NCBI RefSeq assembly: GCF_020985305.1
Contig: NZ_CP087588.1
Coordinates: forward strand, 1,786,501 to 1,850,500
Source: Croceicoccus sp. Ery15
Lineage (GTDB): Bacteria > Pseudomonadota > Alphaproteobacteria > Sphingomonadales > Sphingomonadaceae
Length of the DNA: 64,000 nucleotides
Direction: 5' to 3'
Below, one piece after another: positions 37,090 through 46,476 of this stretch. The notes beneath the pieces are model-generated. The model worked only from the letters and a program-made list of their open reading frames with translations. It was not told the DNA's origin and ran no database searches. Each line of letters opens with the position of its first letter. Position 1 is the stretch's first letter. The position numbers were made by a program, and so were the translations under genes.

Positions 37090-37365
37090 TTCAATCAGAT
37101 CCCCCTAAGCCCGGTGGACGTTGGAAACCCGACCGGACGAGAATTTCGGTCAAACTTTCCTAGCGGATGGGCCATTGCGAACAAGGCGAACGGAACGAGA
37201 ACGCTTCGATTCTGGGGATAAAAGCCGGTGATAGCGCCGGATCGGACCGGATTCCCCGCCCGTTGGCCCATCGGCACCATGGGAAAAACGCGCTCGGCTC
37301 ATCAGCGCAATGACCATTGATCGGGTCCGGGCCGGTCAGGGCGTGGACGACAGCGAATCTCCCGC

Positions 37366-37665
37366 TCAACCGGCCTTTTGGGCATCCGACACATCGGTCT
37401 TGCCCGCTTTGTCGGGATTTCCCGCGATCAGATAGCGATAGACCCCCACCGCATTGATCGCCAGCAGGCCGATGTTCTGCCAGCCGATGCCTTCACCCTC
37501 GTCATTCAGAAAGCCCCACGCGATCAGCGCGATCGAGCTGGTTACGAAGATCACGAACGCCCAGCCCGTCAGCCGTTCGCCGAGATTCAGCGAGACGAGA
37601 AACGCCGCCAGCAGCGCCGCCCCCGCCCCGTAATATTGCAGGATGTCGAGTGCCGTTTCACTCAT
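37366..37665 (-). CDS. Small membrane protein of unknown function
   Basis: A 99-residue protein with three membrane helices (ILQYYGAGAALLAAFLVSLNL, WAFVIFVTSSIALIAWGFLN, IGLLAINAVGVYRYLIAG). The layout resembles PnuC-like or YgjV-like small proteins, but no family is certain. ATG at 37665 (MSETALD) is preferred to one at 37683. It is divergent from the outer-membrane protein at 37821. The 275 bases between it and dnaN hold the dnaN promoter region and no gene. Confidence 0.65.
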   Translation of the reverse strand: MSETALDILQYYGAGAALLAAFLVSLNLGERLTGWAFVIFVTSSIALIAWGFLNDEGEGIGWQNIGLLAINAVGVYRYLIAGNPDKAGKTDVSDAQKAG

Positions 37666-37820
37666 CGCCTTACCTCTGTTCACTGTGTCTCACAGGCTGC
37701 GCAAAACAGCCCCGCATCGGCATAAACCCCGATTGTCGCGCTTTGCTCCGCATCATATCGCGCGAGGGAAGCCGGAAAGACGATCCGAAATCACCGGCGG
37801 TTTTTCGAGGAATGAGGGAT

Positions 37821-38552
37821 ATGCGCAAGATTTTCACAGGGTCGCTGGCCATGGCCATGGCCGCCGCAATGGTCGCAACGCCTGCCGCCGCACAGGAAGC
37901 GGGCGAATGGGAATTTACATTCCAGCCCTATCTGATGGCCCCCAAGATGAAGGGCGATGCCGCCGTGCGCGGGATCGACGCAGAGGTCGATGTCAGCCGC
38001 AAGGACGTGATCAGCGAATTGAACATGGCCTTCCTCGGCTATGTCGAGGCGCATAACGGCCAGTGGGGCATTGGCATCGACACCAATTACATGAATCTCG
38101 ACGCGAATAACGACGATGCCGTCGTCGCGGCCAATATGGCGCAGACGGGGGTTCAGCCGATGCTGTTCTATCGTGTCGCGCCGCAACTCGACCTGATGGT
38201 CGGTGCGCGTTACGTCGCGATCAAGGTCACGACCGAATCCGATATCGAGATTTTCGACGATGTCAGCCGCAAGGCGGACTGGATCGACCCCATCGTCGGC
38301 GTGCGCTTTCAGGCGCCGCTCAGCGACAGCATCGACGCTGGGCTGATCGCCAATGTCGGCGGGTTCGGCGTGGGATCGGATGTGTCGGTGCAGATCAGGC
38401 CGATGATCAATTTCGGCGTGGCCGAGAATATCACGATCGATGCCGGCTATCAGTTTCTTTACATCGATTACGAGCATGGATCGGGCGACCGCCGGTTCCT
38501 GTATGACGTATCGACCGACGGGCCGATCATTGGCGCGACGTTCAAGTTCTGA
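37821..38552 (+). CDS. Outer membrane beta-barrel protein
   Basis: A 243-residue protein with a signal (IFTGSLAMAMAAAMVATPAAAQ) and about eight to ten amphipathic strands, ending GATFKF, where the final phenylalanine suits barrel assembly. Strands such as WEFTFQPYLMAPKMKG and LMVGARYVAIKV alternate polar and apolar residues. The substrate, if any, is unknown. GAGGGAT stands directly before the ATG at 37821; an ATG at 37812 is possible. Confidence 0.8.
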   Translation: MRKIFTGSLAMAMAAAMVATPAAAQEAGEWEFTFQPYLMAPKMKGDAAVRGIDAEVDVSRKDVISELNMAFLGYVEAHNGQWGIGIDTNYMNLDANNDDAVVAANMAQTGVQPMLFYRVAPQLDLMVGARYVAIKVTTESDIEIFDDVSRKADWIDPIVGVRFQAPLSDSIDAGLIANVGGFGVGSDVSVQIRPMINFGVAENITIDAGYQFLYIDYEHGSGDRRFLYDVSTDGPIIGATFKF

Positions 38553-38575
38553 CCTTTTTGTCGGGCGGCGGTGGA

Positions 38576-39802
38576 TCAGAATGCCACCACCGCCCGCAGG
38601 TTGAAATTCACGGCATCGGGCGCATTGGCCAGCACCGGATCGACCAGCTGGGCCGAAGCGGTCAATTGCAGCATGTCGCCCAATTGCGCCGCGTAATAGA
38701 TCTCGCCCCCCTGCTCGTCCCCCACCGGGAGAACCGGTGCCAGCCCGTCGGCGATGCGGTCTTCCAGCGAGAAACGGAAATAGCCGATGCCGAACCGGTC
38801 GCGCGGGCGGGCGGCAATGGGCACGCTGCCCGCCAGCCCTGCCGTCATGCTCCAGTCCAGCAGGGCGGGCGCGCCGATGGAAATGCCTGCATGGCCGAAC
38901 AGGCCGAAGCCGCGCTTGGGGTCCGACGGGTCCTGCCACAAATAATGCTGCACCGCGTACCGCAGATGGGTGCCGCCCCTGTCGCCCGATAGCAGCGGAG
39001 CCGACCCTTCGGGCGGGCGGATATCGGGCAGCCCTTCGGCACTGGGCTTGCGGCTGGTGGCGAATATGGTGACGGTGTGAAAACCCTGTTTCCCGCCGAT
39101 CTTCGCCGGAAGCGTGCCCGCGACCATGCCGCTGACGCCATTGCCGAACAGGCCGCCATCGATAAATTCGCGGGTCCAGTCCTCGGGATGCCAGACGCCC
39201 GCGCTGATGGCCACGCGGCCCACGGGAACGGTGACGATGCCGCCGAGGATCTTGGGCGATGCGATCAGGCCGGGCGGCGCGGCAAGGCCGATGTGCTGGA
39301 ACCCCACCTTGCCCCCGCCGGCTACAATGGGAATTGCCGAAGAGCTGTCGAGCAGGTTGATCTTGCCCAGTTGCACCCGAACCTTGCCGATGCGCTGGAC
39401 GATATTGACCGACAGGTCGAACGCCTCGTCATCGTTGACGGGGAAATTCATCGCGGTGTTGACGGGCAAAAGCGTGCGCGAACCGACGCGATTGATGCTG
39501 TTGCCATAGATAAACTCGCCCTGCGCGTTGATCGTCAGCCCGTCGACGATACCCGCCGTACCGCCATCGATTTTGGCATAGAGGTCGATCCGCCCGCCAT
39601 AGCGCGTTGCCCCCTCGCCATTGCCCGCCGCAACGGTGGAGAGGAACTGGCTGAACTGACCGTCGAGTGTGACGATATCGGGCGCGGTTTCGGGCACGGT
39701 TTTCGGTGCTTCTTCGGGTGGCGGATCGCCCTCTTGCGCATGGGCTGGCAGCGGCAGCCATGCCAGCGCAAGGATTAGCCCCGCGCCCGTTCGATATGTC
39801 AT
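38576..39802 (-). CDS. Carbohydrate-selective porin, OprB family
   Basis: A 408-residue outer-membrane porin. After a signal (MTYRTGAGLILALAWLPLPAHAQ) and a Glu/Pro-rich stretch, the barrel has the OprB pattern: FIYGNSINRVGSRTLLPVNTAMNFP, then KVRVQLGKINLLDSS and QHYLWQDPSDPKRGFGLFGHAG. It ends NLRAVVAF. Members take up sugars, but sphingomonad copies are often of unknown substrate. It ends convergent with the barrel protein at 37821, leaving a 23-base gap. Confidence 0.87.
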   Translation of the reverse strand: MTYRTGAGLILALAWLPLPAHAQEGDPPPEEAPKTVPETAPDIVTLDGQFSQFLSTVAAGNGEGATRYGGRIDLYAKIDGGTAGIVDGLTINAQGEFIYGNSINRVGSRTLLPVNTAMNFPVNDDEAFDLSVNIVQRIGKVRVQLGKINLLDSSSAIPIVAGGGKVGFQHIGLAAPPGLIASPKILGGIVTVPVGRVAISAGVWHPEDWTREFIDGGLFGNGVSGMVAGTLPAKIGGKQGFHTVTIFATSRKPSAEGLPDIRPPEGSAPLLSGDRGGTHLRYAVQHYLWQDPSDPKRGFGLFGHAGISIGAPALLDWSMTAGLAGSVPIAARPRDRFGIGYFRFSLEDRIADGLAPVLPVGDEQGGEIYYAAQLGDMLQLTASAQLVDPVLANAPDAVNFNLRAVVAF

Positions 39803-39907
39803 GCCAGCCACCTGCCCCGATGATCCCTGCCGCTTCCATCGTTCAGCGGGCACCGCGCTGCAATCGGGGTTTACCCCCAGAAGGTACAGGTCACAGGCGC
39901 CGACACG

Positions 39908-39945
39908 AAAACGCCCCGCAAGGCCATCAGGCGATGCGGGGCGTT
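39908..39945 (-). terminator. Intrinsic terminator after the FKBP gene
   Basis: AACGCCCCGCA (39910-39920) pairs with TGCGGGGCGTT (39935-39945). On the minus strand the stem is followed by TTT, ending the isomerase gene. Confidence 0.75.
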
Positions 39946-39967
39946 CCGATGTTTCCGGCAGTGCGGA

Positions 39968-40405
39968 TCAGGCGGCGGCCCTGATCTCCACCAAAGTCAG
40001 GCCGAAGGTCAGATCCTCACCCGCCAGCGGGTGGTTGCCGTCGGCGGTCACCGTCTCGTCCCCCACGGCGGTAATAGTCAGGTTCATCTCGCTGCCGTCC
40101 TGCTGCTTGGCGGCCAGCGTCATGCCGGGCTGCGGCGCGGGCTCGGGCGGCAGGGTCGAGCGCGGGATTTCGATGATCAGATCGTCGCGGCGCTGGCCGA
40201 ATGCCTGATCGGCGTCGATCGTCACATCCTGCTGCGCGCCGACTTCCATGCTTTCCAGCGCCGCTTCGATAGAGGGCATGATCTCGCCCTTGCCCATCGT
40301 AACGGTTTGCGGCCCGTTCTGGTCGGTGCCGCCGACCACGCGGCCATCGGCCGTGGTGACGGAAAAATCGATGACGACGATATCGCCGGTTTTGGGGGTT
40401 GCCAT
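39968..40405 (-). CDS. FKBP-type peptidyl-prolyl isomerase, SlyD-like
   Basis: A 145-residue cytoplasmic folding catalyst. It begins with GDIVVIDFSVTTADGRVVGGTD, then has the inserted-flap region DADQAFGQRRDDLIIEIPRSTLP and the closing strand AGEDLTFGLTLVEI, the order of SlyD-like enzymes. There is no histidine-rich metal tail, so it is the short form. It ends in its own terminator; fabG lies 186 bases upstream. Confidence 0.9.
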   Translation of the reverse strand: MATPKTGDIVVIDFSVTTADGRVVGGTDQNGPQTVTMGKGEIMPSIEAALESMEVGAQQDVTIDADQAFGQRRDDLIIEIPRSTLPPEPAPQPGMTLAAKQQDGSEMNLTITAVGDETVTADGNHPLAGEDLTFGLTLVEIRAAA

Positions 40406-40591
40406 GGGTAATCCTTGAATCTTCTGGGTTCCGGCGCCTGCCCGTCCTCTAAACGGGCGCGCGCCGCTCGACTGGTGGCGCCCCTATATCGCGCAGGGGC
40501 GGGCACCGCTTGGCCACAAGACTCGCAAGGCAGGGCGGCGAAGTCAAACGAAGTCGGCCGCCCCGCCCCGATGGCAGGCTGAACCCCCGCC

Positions 40592-41341
40592 TTAGATCAT
40601 CACCATGCCGCCGTTCACATGCAGCGTCTGGCCGGTGACATAGCCGGCTTCCTTTGACGCCAGATAGGCAACCGCCGCGCCGATATCGCCGCCCTCGCCC
40701 ATGCGGCCCATCGGAATCTTGCCGTTCAGCGCGGCCTTTTGATCGTCGGGCAGCACATCGGTCATGGCCGTGCGGATAAAGCCGGGGGCGACGCAGTTCA
40801 CCGTGATGTTCCGGCTGGCCAGTTCCTGCGCAAGGCTTTTGGTCATGCCGGTCAGCCCCGCCTTGGCCGCGGCATAGTTCATCTGGCCGGGATTGCCGGT
40901 GGTGCCGACCACGCTGGTGATCGAAATCATGCGGCCGAATTTGGCCTTCATCATCGGGCGGGTCGCGGCGCGCATCAGGCGGAACGCGGAATTGAGGTTG
41001 ATCTGCATCACCGCATCCCAATCCTCGTCCTTCATGCGCATCATCAGCCCGTCACGCGTGATACCGGCATTATTCACCAGAATGTCGAGCTTGCCCAAGG
41101 TGTCGATGGCGGCGGGAACCAGCTCTTCCACCTGTGTCGGGTTCGACAAATCGCAGGTAATCTCGACATGGTCGCCGCCAATCTCTTCGTTCAGCTGTTC
41201 GCGAAAGCTGCGCAGCTTGCTGGCATTGGTGCCCGAAAGGGCAAGACGCGCACCCTGCTGGGCAAGGCTGCGCGCAATGGCGGAGCCGATGCCGCCGCTG
41301 GCGCCGGTGACAAGGGCGGTCATGCCGGTAAGGTCGAACAT
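40592..41341 (-). CDS. fabG: 3-oxoacyl-[ACP] reductase
   Basis: NADPH-dependent reductase of type II fatty-acid synthesis. The 249-residue short-chain dehydrogenase has VTGASGGIGSAIAR (about 11-24), LVNNAGITRD (about 86), the catalytic Ser-Tyr-Lys in ITSVVGTTGNPGQMNYAAAKAG (about 136-160) and APGFIRTAMTD (about 183). It follows fabD by 42 bases on the same strand. No acpP or fabF follows within the window. Confidence 0.95.
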   Translation of the reverse strand: MFDLTGMTALVTGASGGIGSAIARSLAQQGARLALSGTNASKLRSFREQLNEEIGGDHVEITCDLSNPTQVEELVPAAIDTLGKLDILVNNAGITRDGLMMRMKDEDWDAVMQINLNSAFRLMRAATRPMMKAKFGRMISITSVVGTTGNPGQMNYAAAKAGLTGMTKSLAQELASRNITVNCVAPGFIRTAMTDVLPDDQKAALNGKIPMGRMGEGGDIGAAVAYLASKEAGYVTGQTLHVNGGMVMI

Positions 41342-41383
41342 CTCTGGATAATCCTCTCGTAAATCTGCGCGGGGGTACGGGCC

Positions 41384-42337
41384 TTACAGCGCCTTGGCCA
41401 GCGCCTCGCAATCTTCCATCGTGACCACGCTGATCACATCGGTGTCCGTGGTCGAACGTTTGATCATCGGGGCCAGCACCTTGCCGCCCAGTTCCACGAA
41501 TTGCGACACGCCCACATCGGCCATCGCGCCCATGCTCTCGCGCCAGCGGACGCGGCCCATGACCTGTTCCACCAGCAGCTTGCGGATCTGTTCGGGATCG
41601 GCAACCGGCTGCGCGGTGACATTGGCAAAGACCGGCAGGTGCGGGACACGGGGCATCGTCGCTTCGAATGCGGCATCCATGGCGGCAGCGGCAGGTTCCA
41701 TCAGCGGGCAATGGAATGGGGCCGACACGGGCAGCGGCACCGCGCGGCGTGCGCCGTAATCCTTGGCCATTTCGATGGCGCGGGCAATCGCGCCCGCATG
41801 GCCCGACAGCACGACCTGCGTCGGGTCATTGTCATTGGCGACGGTGCACACTTCCTTTGCGCCGGTCGCGGGATCGGTCGCCGCGGCCTCGGCCAGTTCG
41901 CCCGCCTTTTCGATATCCGCGCCCAGCAATGCGCACATCGCGCCGACGCCCACGGGCACGGCCGCCTGCATCGATTGCCCGCGCAGTTTCAGCAGGCGCG
42001 CCGTATCGGAAAGCGAGAACGCGCCCGCCGCACACAGCGCCGTATATTCGCCAAGGCTGTGGCCCGCGACATAATCGGCCTTGTCCGCCAGCACGATGCC
42101 GAAATCCCTTTCCAGCACGCGCAGCGTGGCGATGGCATTGGCCATGATCGCGGGCTGCGCGTTTTCAGTGAGGGTCAGCGTGTCTTCGGGCCCTTCGGCC
42201 ATGATCGCGGCCAGTTTCTGGCCCAGCGCATCGTCCACTTCCTCGAACACTTCACGGGCGGCGGCGCTGGCGGCGGCGAGTTCCACGCCCATGCCGATTT
42301 TCTGGCTGCCCTGTCCCGGGAACACGAATGCGCGCAT
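41384..42337 (-). CDS. fabD: Malonyl-CoA:ACP transacylase
   Basis: Loads malonyl groups on ACP for fatty-acid elongation. The 317-residue protein begins AFVFPGQGSQKIGMG (about 3-17), has the nucleophile in AGHSLGEYTALCAAG (about 90, serine at GHSLG) and the catalytic histidine in APFHCPLMEPA (about 200). AGGAG lies 9 bases before the ATG at 42337; a TTG one codon earlier is not needed. It is transcribed with fabG. Confidence 0.95.
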   Translation of the reverse strand: MRAFVFPGQGSQKIGMGVELAAASAAAREVFEEVDDALGQKLAAIMAEGPEDTLTLTENAQPAIMANAIATLRVLERDFGIVLADKADYVAGHSLGEYTALCAAGAFSLSDTARLLKLRGQSMQAAVPVGVGAMCALLGADIEKAGELAEAAATDPATGAKEVCTVANDNDPTQVVLSGHAGAIARAIEMAKDYGARRAVPLPVSAPFHCPLMEPAAAAMDAAFEATMPRVPHLPVFANVTAQPVADPEQIRKLLVEQVMGRVRWRESMGAMADVGVSQFVELGGKVLAPMIKRSTTDTDVISVVTMEDCEALAKAL

Positions 42338-42379
42338 CAAATTTCTCCTCTCGAGCGGGCTTTATCCGAACGCGGCGCG

Positions 42380-43249
42380 TTATTGCCAAGAACGCGGCTT
42401 GCCAAGAGCGAAACCGGCCATCCCCAGCGGGGCATCGCGGTCCGTCCGCCCGAACGGCACGATGCGATTGCCCGCGTCATGGCCGATATCGGCTTCGCCC
42501 AGATAGGCCATGCCCGAACGTTCGCACCAGTGGCGCGCGATTTCCTCTGCCGTCATGCCGAAGTCGCGGTCGTTTTCGGGGATATCGCTGATACGGCCCA
42601 GCCGCAGGCCAAGGATCGATTTGGGCAAAGCCTCGGTCACGTGGAAGAACAGCCGGTCGACGGCATAGAGATATTCGCTCACTTCCTCGACCATCACCAC
42701 ATGGCCCGACAGATCGGGCATCAGCGGCGTGCCCGACAGCATGGCCAGGGTCATCAGGTTGAAGGCAACCGTCGGCCTGCCGTCGAGATGCGGTTCCAGC
42801 CGTCCCAGATCGCCCGACAGCCATGCCAGCACGCAGCCGATGGCCTGATCCCCGTTGTCGCGCCGCACGTCCAGCGGCATCGGGGCATGCACCGGCCGCC
42901 CGATTCCCGCACGATACAGCGCGCCCAGCAGATATCCGCCGTCCGAACTGCCCAGCCACAGCTTGTTATGCGCAGCAGGCCCCATGCGCGCGATGGCATC
43001 GCTCGCGATTCGATTCGATCCGTAACCGCCGCGTGCGAACCAGACGGCATCGAACATCGGATCGTTGGCGCATTCGACCAGTGCAGCCAGCCGCAATTCG
43101 TCGGGCCCTGCGAAATGCCCTTGCTCGGCAAAGCACTGGTCGTGAAAATGCAGCTCCACATCGCCGAAACCGGCGGCCACGTCCTGCACCTGCGCGGCCA
43201 GTTCGCGCGGAAAAGCGGCAGACGGTGCACAGATGGCGACGCGGATCAT
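42380..43249 (-). CDS. ldcA: LD-carboxypeptidase (S66 family)
   Basis: A cytoplasmic enzyme that removes D-alanine from the L,D-bond of recycled muropeptides. The 289-residue protein has the nucleophile in WLGSSDGGYLLGALYRAG (about 108-125), the glutamate in MVEEVSEYLYAVDRLF (about 195) and the histidine near ADIGHDAGNRIVPFG (about 265). ATG at 43249 fits the family start (MIRVAICAPS). It faces the Mur ligase gene 60 bases away; both act on cell-wall tripeptide recycling, so a shared promoter region is plausible. Confidence 0.88.
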   Translation of the reverse strand: MIRVAICAPSAAFPRELAAQVQDVAAGFGDVELHFHDQCFAEQGHFAGPDELRLAALVECANDPMFDAVWFARGGYGSNRIASDAIARMGPAAHNKLWLGSSDGGYLLGALYRAGIGRPVHAPMPLDVRRDNGDQAIGCVLAWLSGDLGRLEPHLDGRPTVAFNLMTLAMLSGTPLMPDLSGHVVMVEEVSEYLYAVDRLFFHVTEALPKSILGLRLGRISDIPENDRDFGMTAEEIARHWCERSGMAYLGEADIGHDAGNRIVPFGRTDRDAPLGMAGFALGKPRSWQ

Positions 43250-43309
43250 GAAAACAGTGCTAGGGCCGCAGGCGCGGATTGCCAAGCGCGGCCTGTATCA
43301 ATAGCCAGC

Positions 43310-44740
43310 ATGGGCATGAGCGTTACCGATCTTTCCGCGCTGCTGGCGCGCCCGTTCTTTTTCTGCGGCATCGGCGGTTCAGGCATGTTGCCCCTTGCCT
43401 GCATATTGCGCGGGCGCGGCGCGGCGATTGCCGGATCGGACCGCAGTTACGATCAGGGCCGCAGCCCCGAAAAATTCGCATGGATCGCCGATCAGGGCAT
43501 CCGCCTGTACGAACAGGACGGCAGCGGCATCACCAGTGCCGACCAGATACTGGTCGCCAGCGCCGCCATAGAGGACAGCGTGCCCGAAGTGCGCCGCGCA
43601 AAGGAGCTGGGGTGCCAACGGATGAGCCGCGCCGAATTGTTGTCGGCCCTGTTCAACGGGGCGGACACGCGCATTGCCATCGGCGGGACCAGCGGCAAAT
43701 CGACCGTGACCGGCATGACCGGCTGGCTGCTGACACAGGCAGGCCGCGATCCGACCATCATGAACGGCGCGGTGATGAAGAATTTCCGTTCGGACGACGC
43801 CTTGTTCGCCAGCGCGCGGGTCGGCAGTGGCGGCGCCTTCGTGTCCGAGGTCGACGAAAGCGACGGATCGATCGCGCTATACCGGCCCGGCGTGGCAGTC
43901 CTGCTGAACGTGACGCTGGACCACAAGAGCATGGACGAATTACGCGTGCTGTTCGGCGATTATCTGGCCGCGTCGGAATGCGCCGTGGTCAATGCCGACG
44001 ATGCAGAGGCGCTGGCGCTGGCAGACCGCGCAAGAGACGCGATCACCTATGGCATTGACGCGCCCGACGCGCGCATCGGCGTGGCGGGCGGATCGATCCG
44101 CGAAAGCGCCACCGGCATAGCCGCAACCGTGCTGGACCGCGCCAACGGGCGCGAGGCGGCGCTGACCCTGCAAGTCCCCGGCAGGCATAATCTGTCGAAC
44201 GCGCTGGCCGCACTGGGCGCGGCAATGGCTGTGGGGGTCGATTTCGGTGCGTCGGTCGATGCGCTGGGCGGGTTCACCGGCCTTGCGCGGCGGTTCGACA
44301 TTGCGGGCACCAGCGCATCGGGCATCACAATGATCGACGATTTCGGTCACAATCCCGACAAGGTGCGCGCCACTTTGCGCACATTGCGCGCGCATGACGG
44401 ACGCGTCATCGCCTTTTTCCAGCCGCACGGTTTCGGCCCGATCCGCCAGATGGGCCGCGAACTGGCGCAGGTGTTCGCCGAAGAGCTGAACGACGAGGAT
44501 CGGGTGATCCTGTGCGATCCGGCCTATTTCGGGGGCACGGTCGACCGCAGCATCGGCGGGGCCGATCTGGCGCAATGGATCAGGGACGCGGGGAAAGATG
44601 CCGAATATTTCCCGCTGCGCGAAACATGCGGCGATCGCATCGCCGAAATCGCGCGCGGCGGCGACCGCATCGTGGTCATGGGCGCGCGCGACGATACGTT
44701 AAGCAGCTTCGCACGCGCCCTGCTGGACCGGTTGCCCTAG
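43310..44740 (+). CDS. Mur ligase family protein (MurC/Mpl-like)
   Basis: A 476-residue ATP-dependent ligase. The N-terminal domain begins PFFFCGIGGSGMLPLACILRGRG like MurC and Mpl. The ATP motif is AIGGTSGKSTVTGM (about 122), with S-S where MurC/Mpl usually have H-T (GTHGKT). The middle has EVDESDGSI (about 182) and LNVTLDHKSMDEL (about 200), and the C-terminal domain has MIDDFGHNPDKVRATL (about 343). Mpl attaches recycled tripeptide to UDP-MurNAc; the neighbour ldcA suggests this role, but MurC-like action is possible. GGCATGAG precedes a second ATG at 43316. Confidence 0.82.
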   Translation: MGMSVTDLSALLARPFFFCGIGGSGMLPLACILRGRGAAIAGSDRSYDQGRSPEKFAWIADQGIRLYEQDGSGITSADQILVASAAIEDSVPEVRRAKELGCQRMSRAELLSALFNGADTRIAIGGTSGKSTVTGMTGWLLTQAGRDPTIMNGAVMKNFRSDDALFASARVGSGGAFVSEVDESDGSIALYRPGVAVLLNVTLDHKSMDELRVLFGDYLAASECAVVNADDAEALALADRARDAITYGIDAPDARIGVAGGSIRESATGIAATVLDRANGREAALTLQVPGRHNLSNALAALGAAMAVGVDFGASVDALGGFTGLARRFDIAGTSASGITMIDDFGHNPDKVRATLRTLRAHDGRVIAFFQPHGFGPIRQMGRELAQVFAEELNDEDRVILCDPAYFGGTVDRSIGGADLAQWIRDAGKDAEYFPLRETCGDRIAEIARGGDRIVVMGARDDTLSSFARALLDRLP

Positions 44741-44744
44741 GCCG

Positions 44745-46448
44745 TTATTCCGCCGCAACCGATGAGCCGGGGGCCGGAGCCTTGGGCGCGTCGGGGGCGA
44801 AATTCTCGCCGAAATAATTGCCTTCGTACCACTTGGGCGCTTCGTCGGCATTGGCAGTGATCTTCACGATCTCGTAATTCAGCAGCGCGAATTTGCGTGC
44901 CGATTCCCAATTGAGCGGCTGGGTCAGATCGTCGGTCGGCTGATGGTAATTGGTCGACAGGAATTCGGTGAATGCCGCCTTCCCGCCGTTCTGCACGCCG
45001 GTCATCAGGAACAGGGCGGGCACACCTTGCTTGACGAAGCTGTAATGGTCCGAACGGGTGAACAGGTTCTCCTGGGGCATGAAATCGGGCGACACGCCGA
45101 TGCCGGTGGCTGCACCCGCCTTGATCAGTGTCTGCCCCATGGTCGAATTTTCTGCGCCGAAGCCGACCACATCGGCCAGATCGTAAAGCAGAACGGGCAT
45201 GTCGAAATTGACGACGCCGACCGGCTTGCCGTCTTCGCGCACGAAATGCTTGGCCAGATATTCCGAACCCAGCAGGCCCTTTTCCTCTGCCGTCAGGGCG
45301 GCGAACAGGATCGGGCGGCGCGGGCGATGCGGGCTGTGCGCGATCACGCGGGCGACTTCCAGCATGGTGGCAACGCCGGTCGCATTATCCATCGCGCCAT
45401 TATAGATCGTGTCGGTATCCTCACCCTCTTCGGCATCGGACAGGTGATTGCCGACATGGTCCAGATGCGCGCTCATCACCACATATTCACCTGCCAGCGC
45501 GGGATCGGAACCCGGCAGCATGGCGACGACATTTGCGCTGGTCTTGTCGTCCCAGTCGGTGGTGACGCTACCCTTGGCCTCGCCCGTCATGTCAAAGGCG
45601 GCGGGACGGCTCTTTGCCTTGGGATCGTCATAGATTTTCAGCAGCGCGTCGAGATCCTTGCCCGATGCCGCCATCAGCTTTGCCGCCGTTTCGGGCGAGA
45701 TATAGGCCTGCATCTTCAGACCCGGGTCCTGCACATTGGCCTGACCGTCAGGGCCGACCCATGTCTCGCGCGGTTCCTGAAGATAGGTGACCAGCTTGTC
45801 GAACGGCAAGCGTTCCAGCGATTCCTTGTTGCGGATCGAAATCATGCCGACCGCGCCATTCTCGCTGGCATATCTGGTCTTGGTATCGCCCAGTGTCGCC
45901 GCAACCTCGCCCGAAACCGTTTTGGGCGCGCCCGATACGATCACCACGATCTTGCCCGCAATATCGACGCCCGCATAATCGTCGATCCCGTTTTCGGGGC
46001 TGTGGATGCCCTGCCCGACGAACACCATCGGCGCGGTCAGATCGACCTGCCTGTCGGTAAAGCTGCCGCCCGCGACGAAGTCCTTGCCCGGTTCCAGCAC
46101 CATTTCGCCATCGGGCGTGGTGATGGTCAGCGCGGCAGATGCCGTGCTGGCATTGCGGAAAACAATGTCCTGCATCCAGCTGCCGTTATTGGCAGGTTCC
46201 AGTCCCATGGCACGATAGCGCGAGGCGACATAGGCGGCGGCAATGTCGTAATATTCGCTGCCCGTGTCGCGCCCCTGCAGCAGATCGTCGGCGAGGAATG
46301 TGACGGTGGCCGCAATCTCGTCCGCGCTGATCGCGGCGGCGGCGGGATCGGAGCGCTCGGCCGGAGAAAGTGTGGCGGTTTGGGCAAGGGCAGCAACCGG
46401 CGAAAGGGCGCAACCGGCAAGCGCGGCGGCGAGGATAAGCTTGCGCAT
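44745..46448 (-). CDS. M28-family zinc peptidase with PA domain
   Basis: An exported metallopeptidase of 567 residues. A signal (MRKLILAAALAGCALSPVAALA) precedes a protease-associated insert and the M28 domain. Zinc ligands are visible in MSAHLDHVG (about 345), YNGAMDNATG (about 370), TAEEKGLLGSEYL (about 405), NFDMPVLLY (about 435) and the last histidine in TNYHQPTDD (about 525). It probably trims peptides in the periplasm or outside. It ends 4 bases after the Mur ligase stop, convergent. Confidence 0.88.
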   Translation of the reverse strand: MRKLILAAALAGCALSPVAALAQTATLSPAERSDPAAAAISADEIAATVTFLADDLLQGRDTGSEYYDIAAAYVASRYRAMGLEPANNGSWMQDIVFRNASTASAALTITTPDGEMVLEPGKDFVAGGSFTDRQVDLTAPMVFVGQGIHSPENGIDDYAGVDIAGKIVVIVSGAPKTVSGEVAATLGDTKTRYASENGAVGMISIRNKESLERLPFDKLVTYLQEPRETWVGPDGQANVQDPGLKMQAYISPETAAKLMAASGKDLDALLKIYDDPKAKSRPAAFDMTGEAKGSVTTDWDDKTSANVVAMLPGSDPALAGEYVVMSAHLDHVGNHLSDAEEGEDTDTIYNGAMDNATGVATMLEVARVIAHSPHRPRRPILFAALTAEEKGLLGSEYLAKHFVREDGKPVGVVNFDMPVLLYDLADVVGFGAENSTMGQTLIKAGAATGIGVSPDFMPQENLFTRSDHYSFVKQGVPALFLMTGVQNGGKAAFTEFLSTNYHQPTDDLTQPLNWESARKFALLNYEIVKITANADEAPKWYEGNYFGENFAPDAPKAPAPGSSVAAE

Positions 46449-46476
46449 CGGGAAGGGGCGATCCTTACAATTGAGA

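Noticed and set aside
41501..43309. Long upstream extension of the Mur ligase frame
   Set aside because: It lies opposite fabD and ldcA; family alignment and a start at 43310 show the gene begins there.
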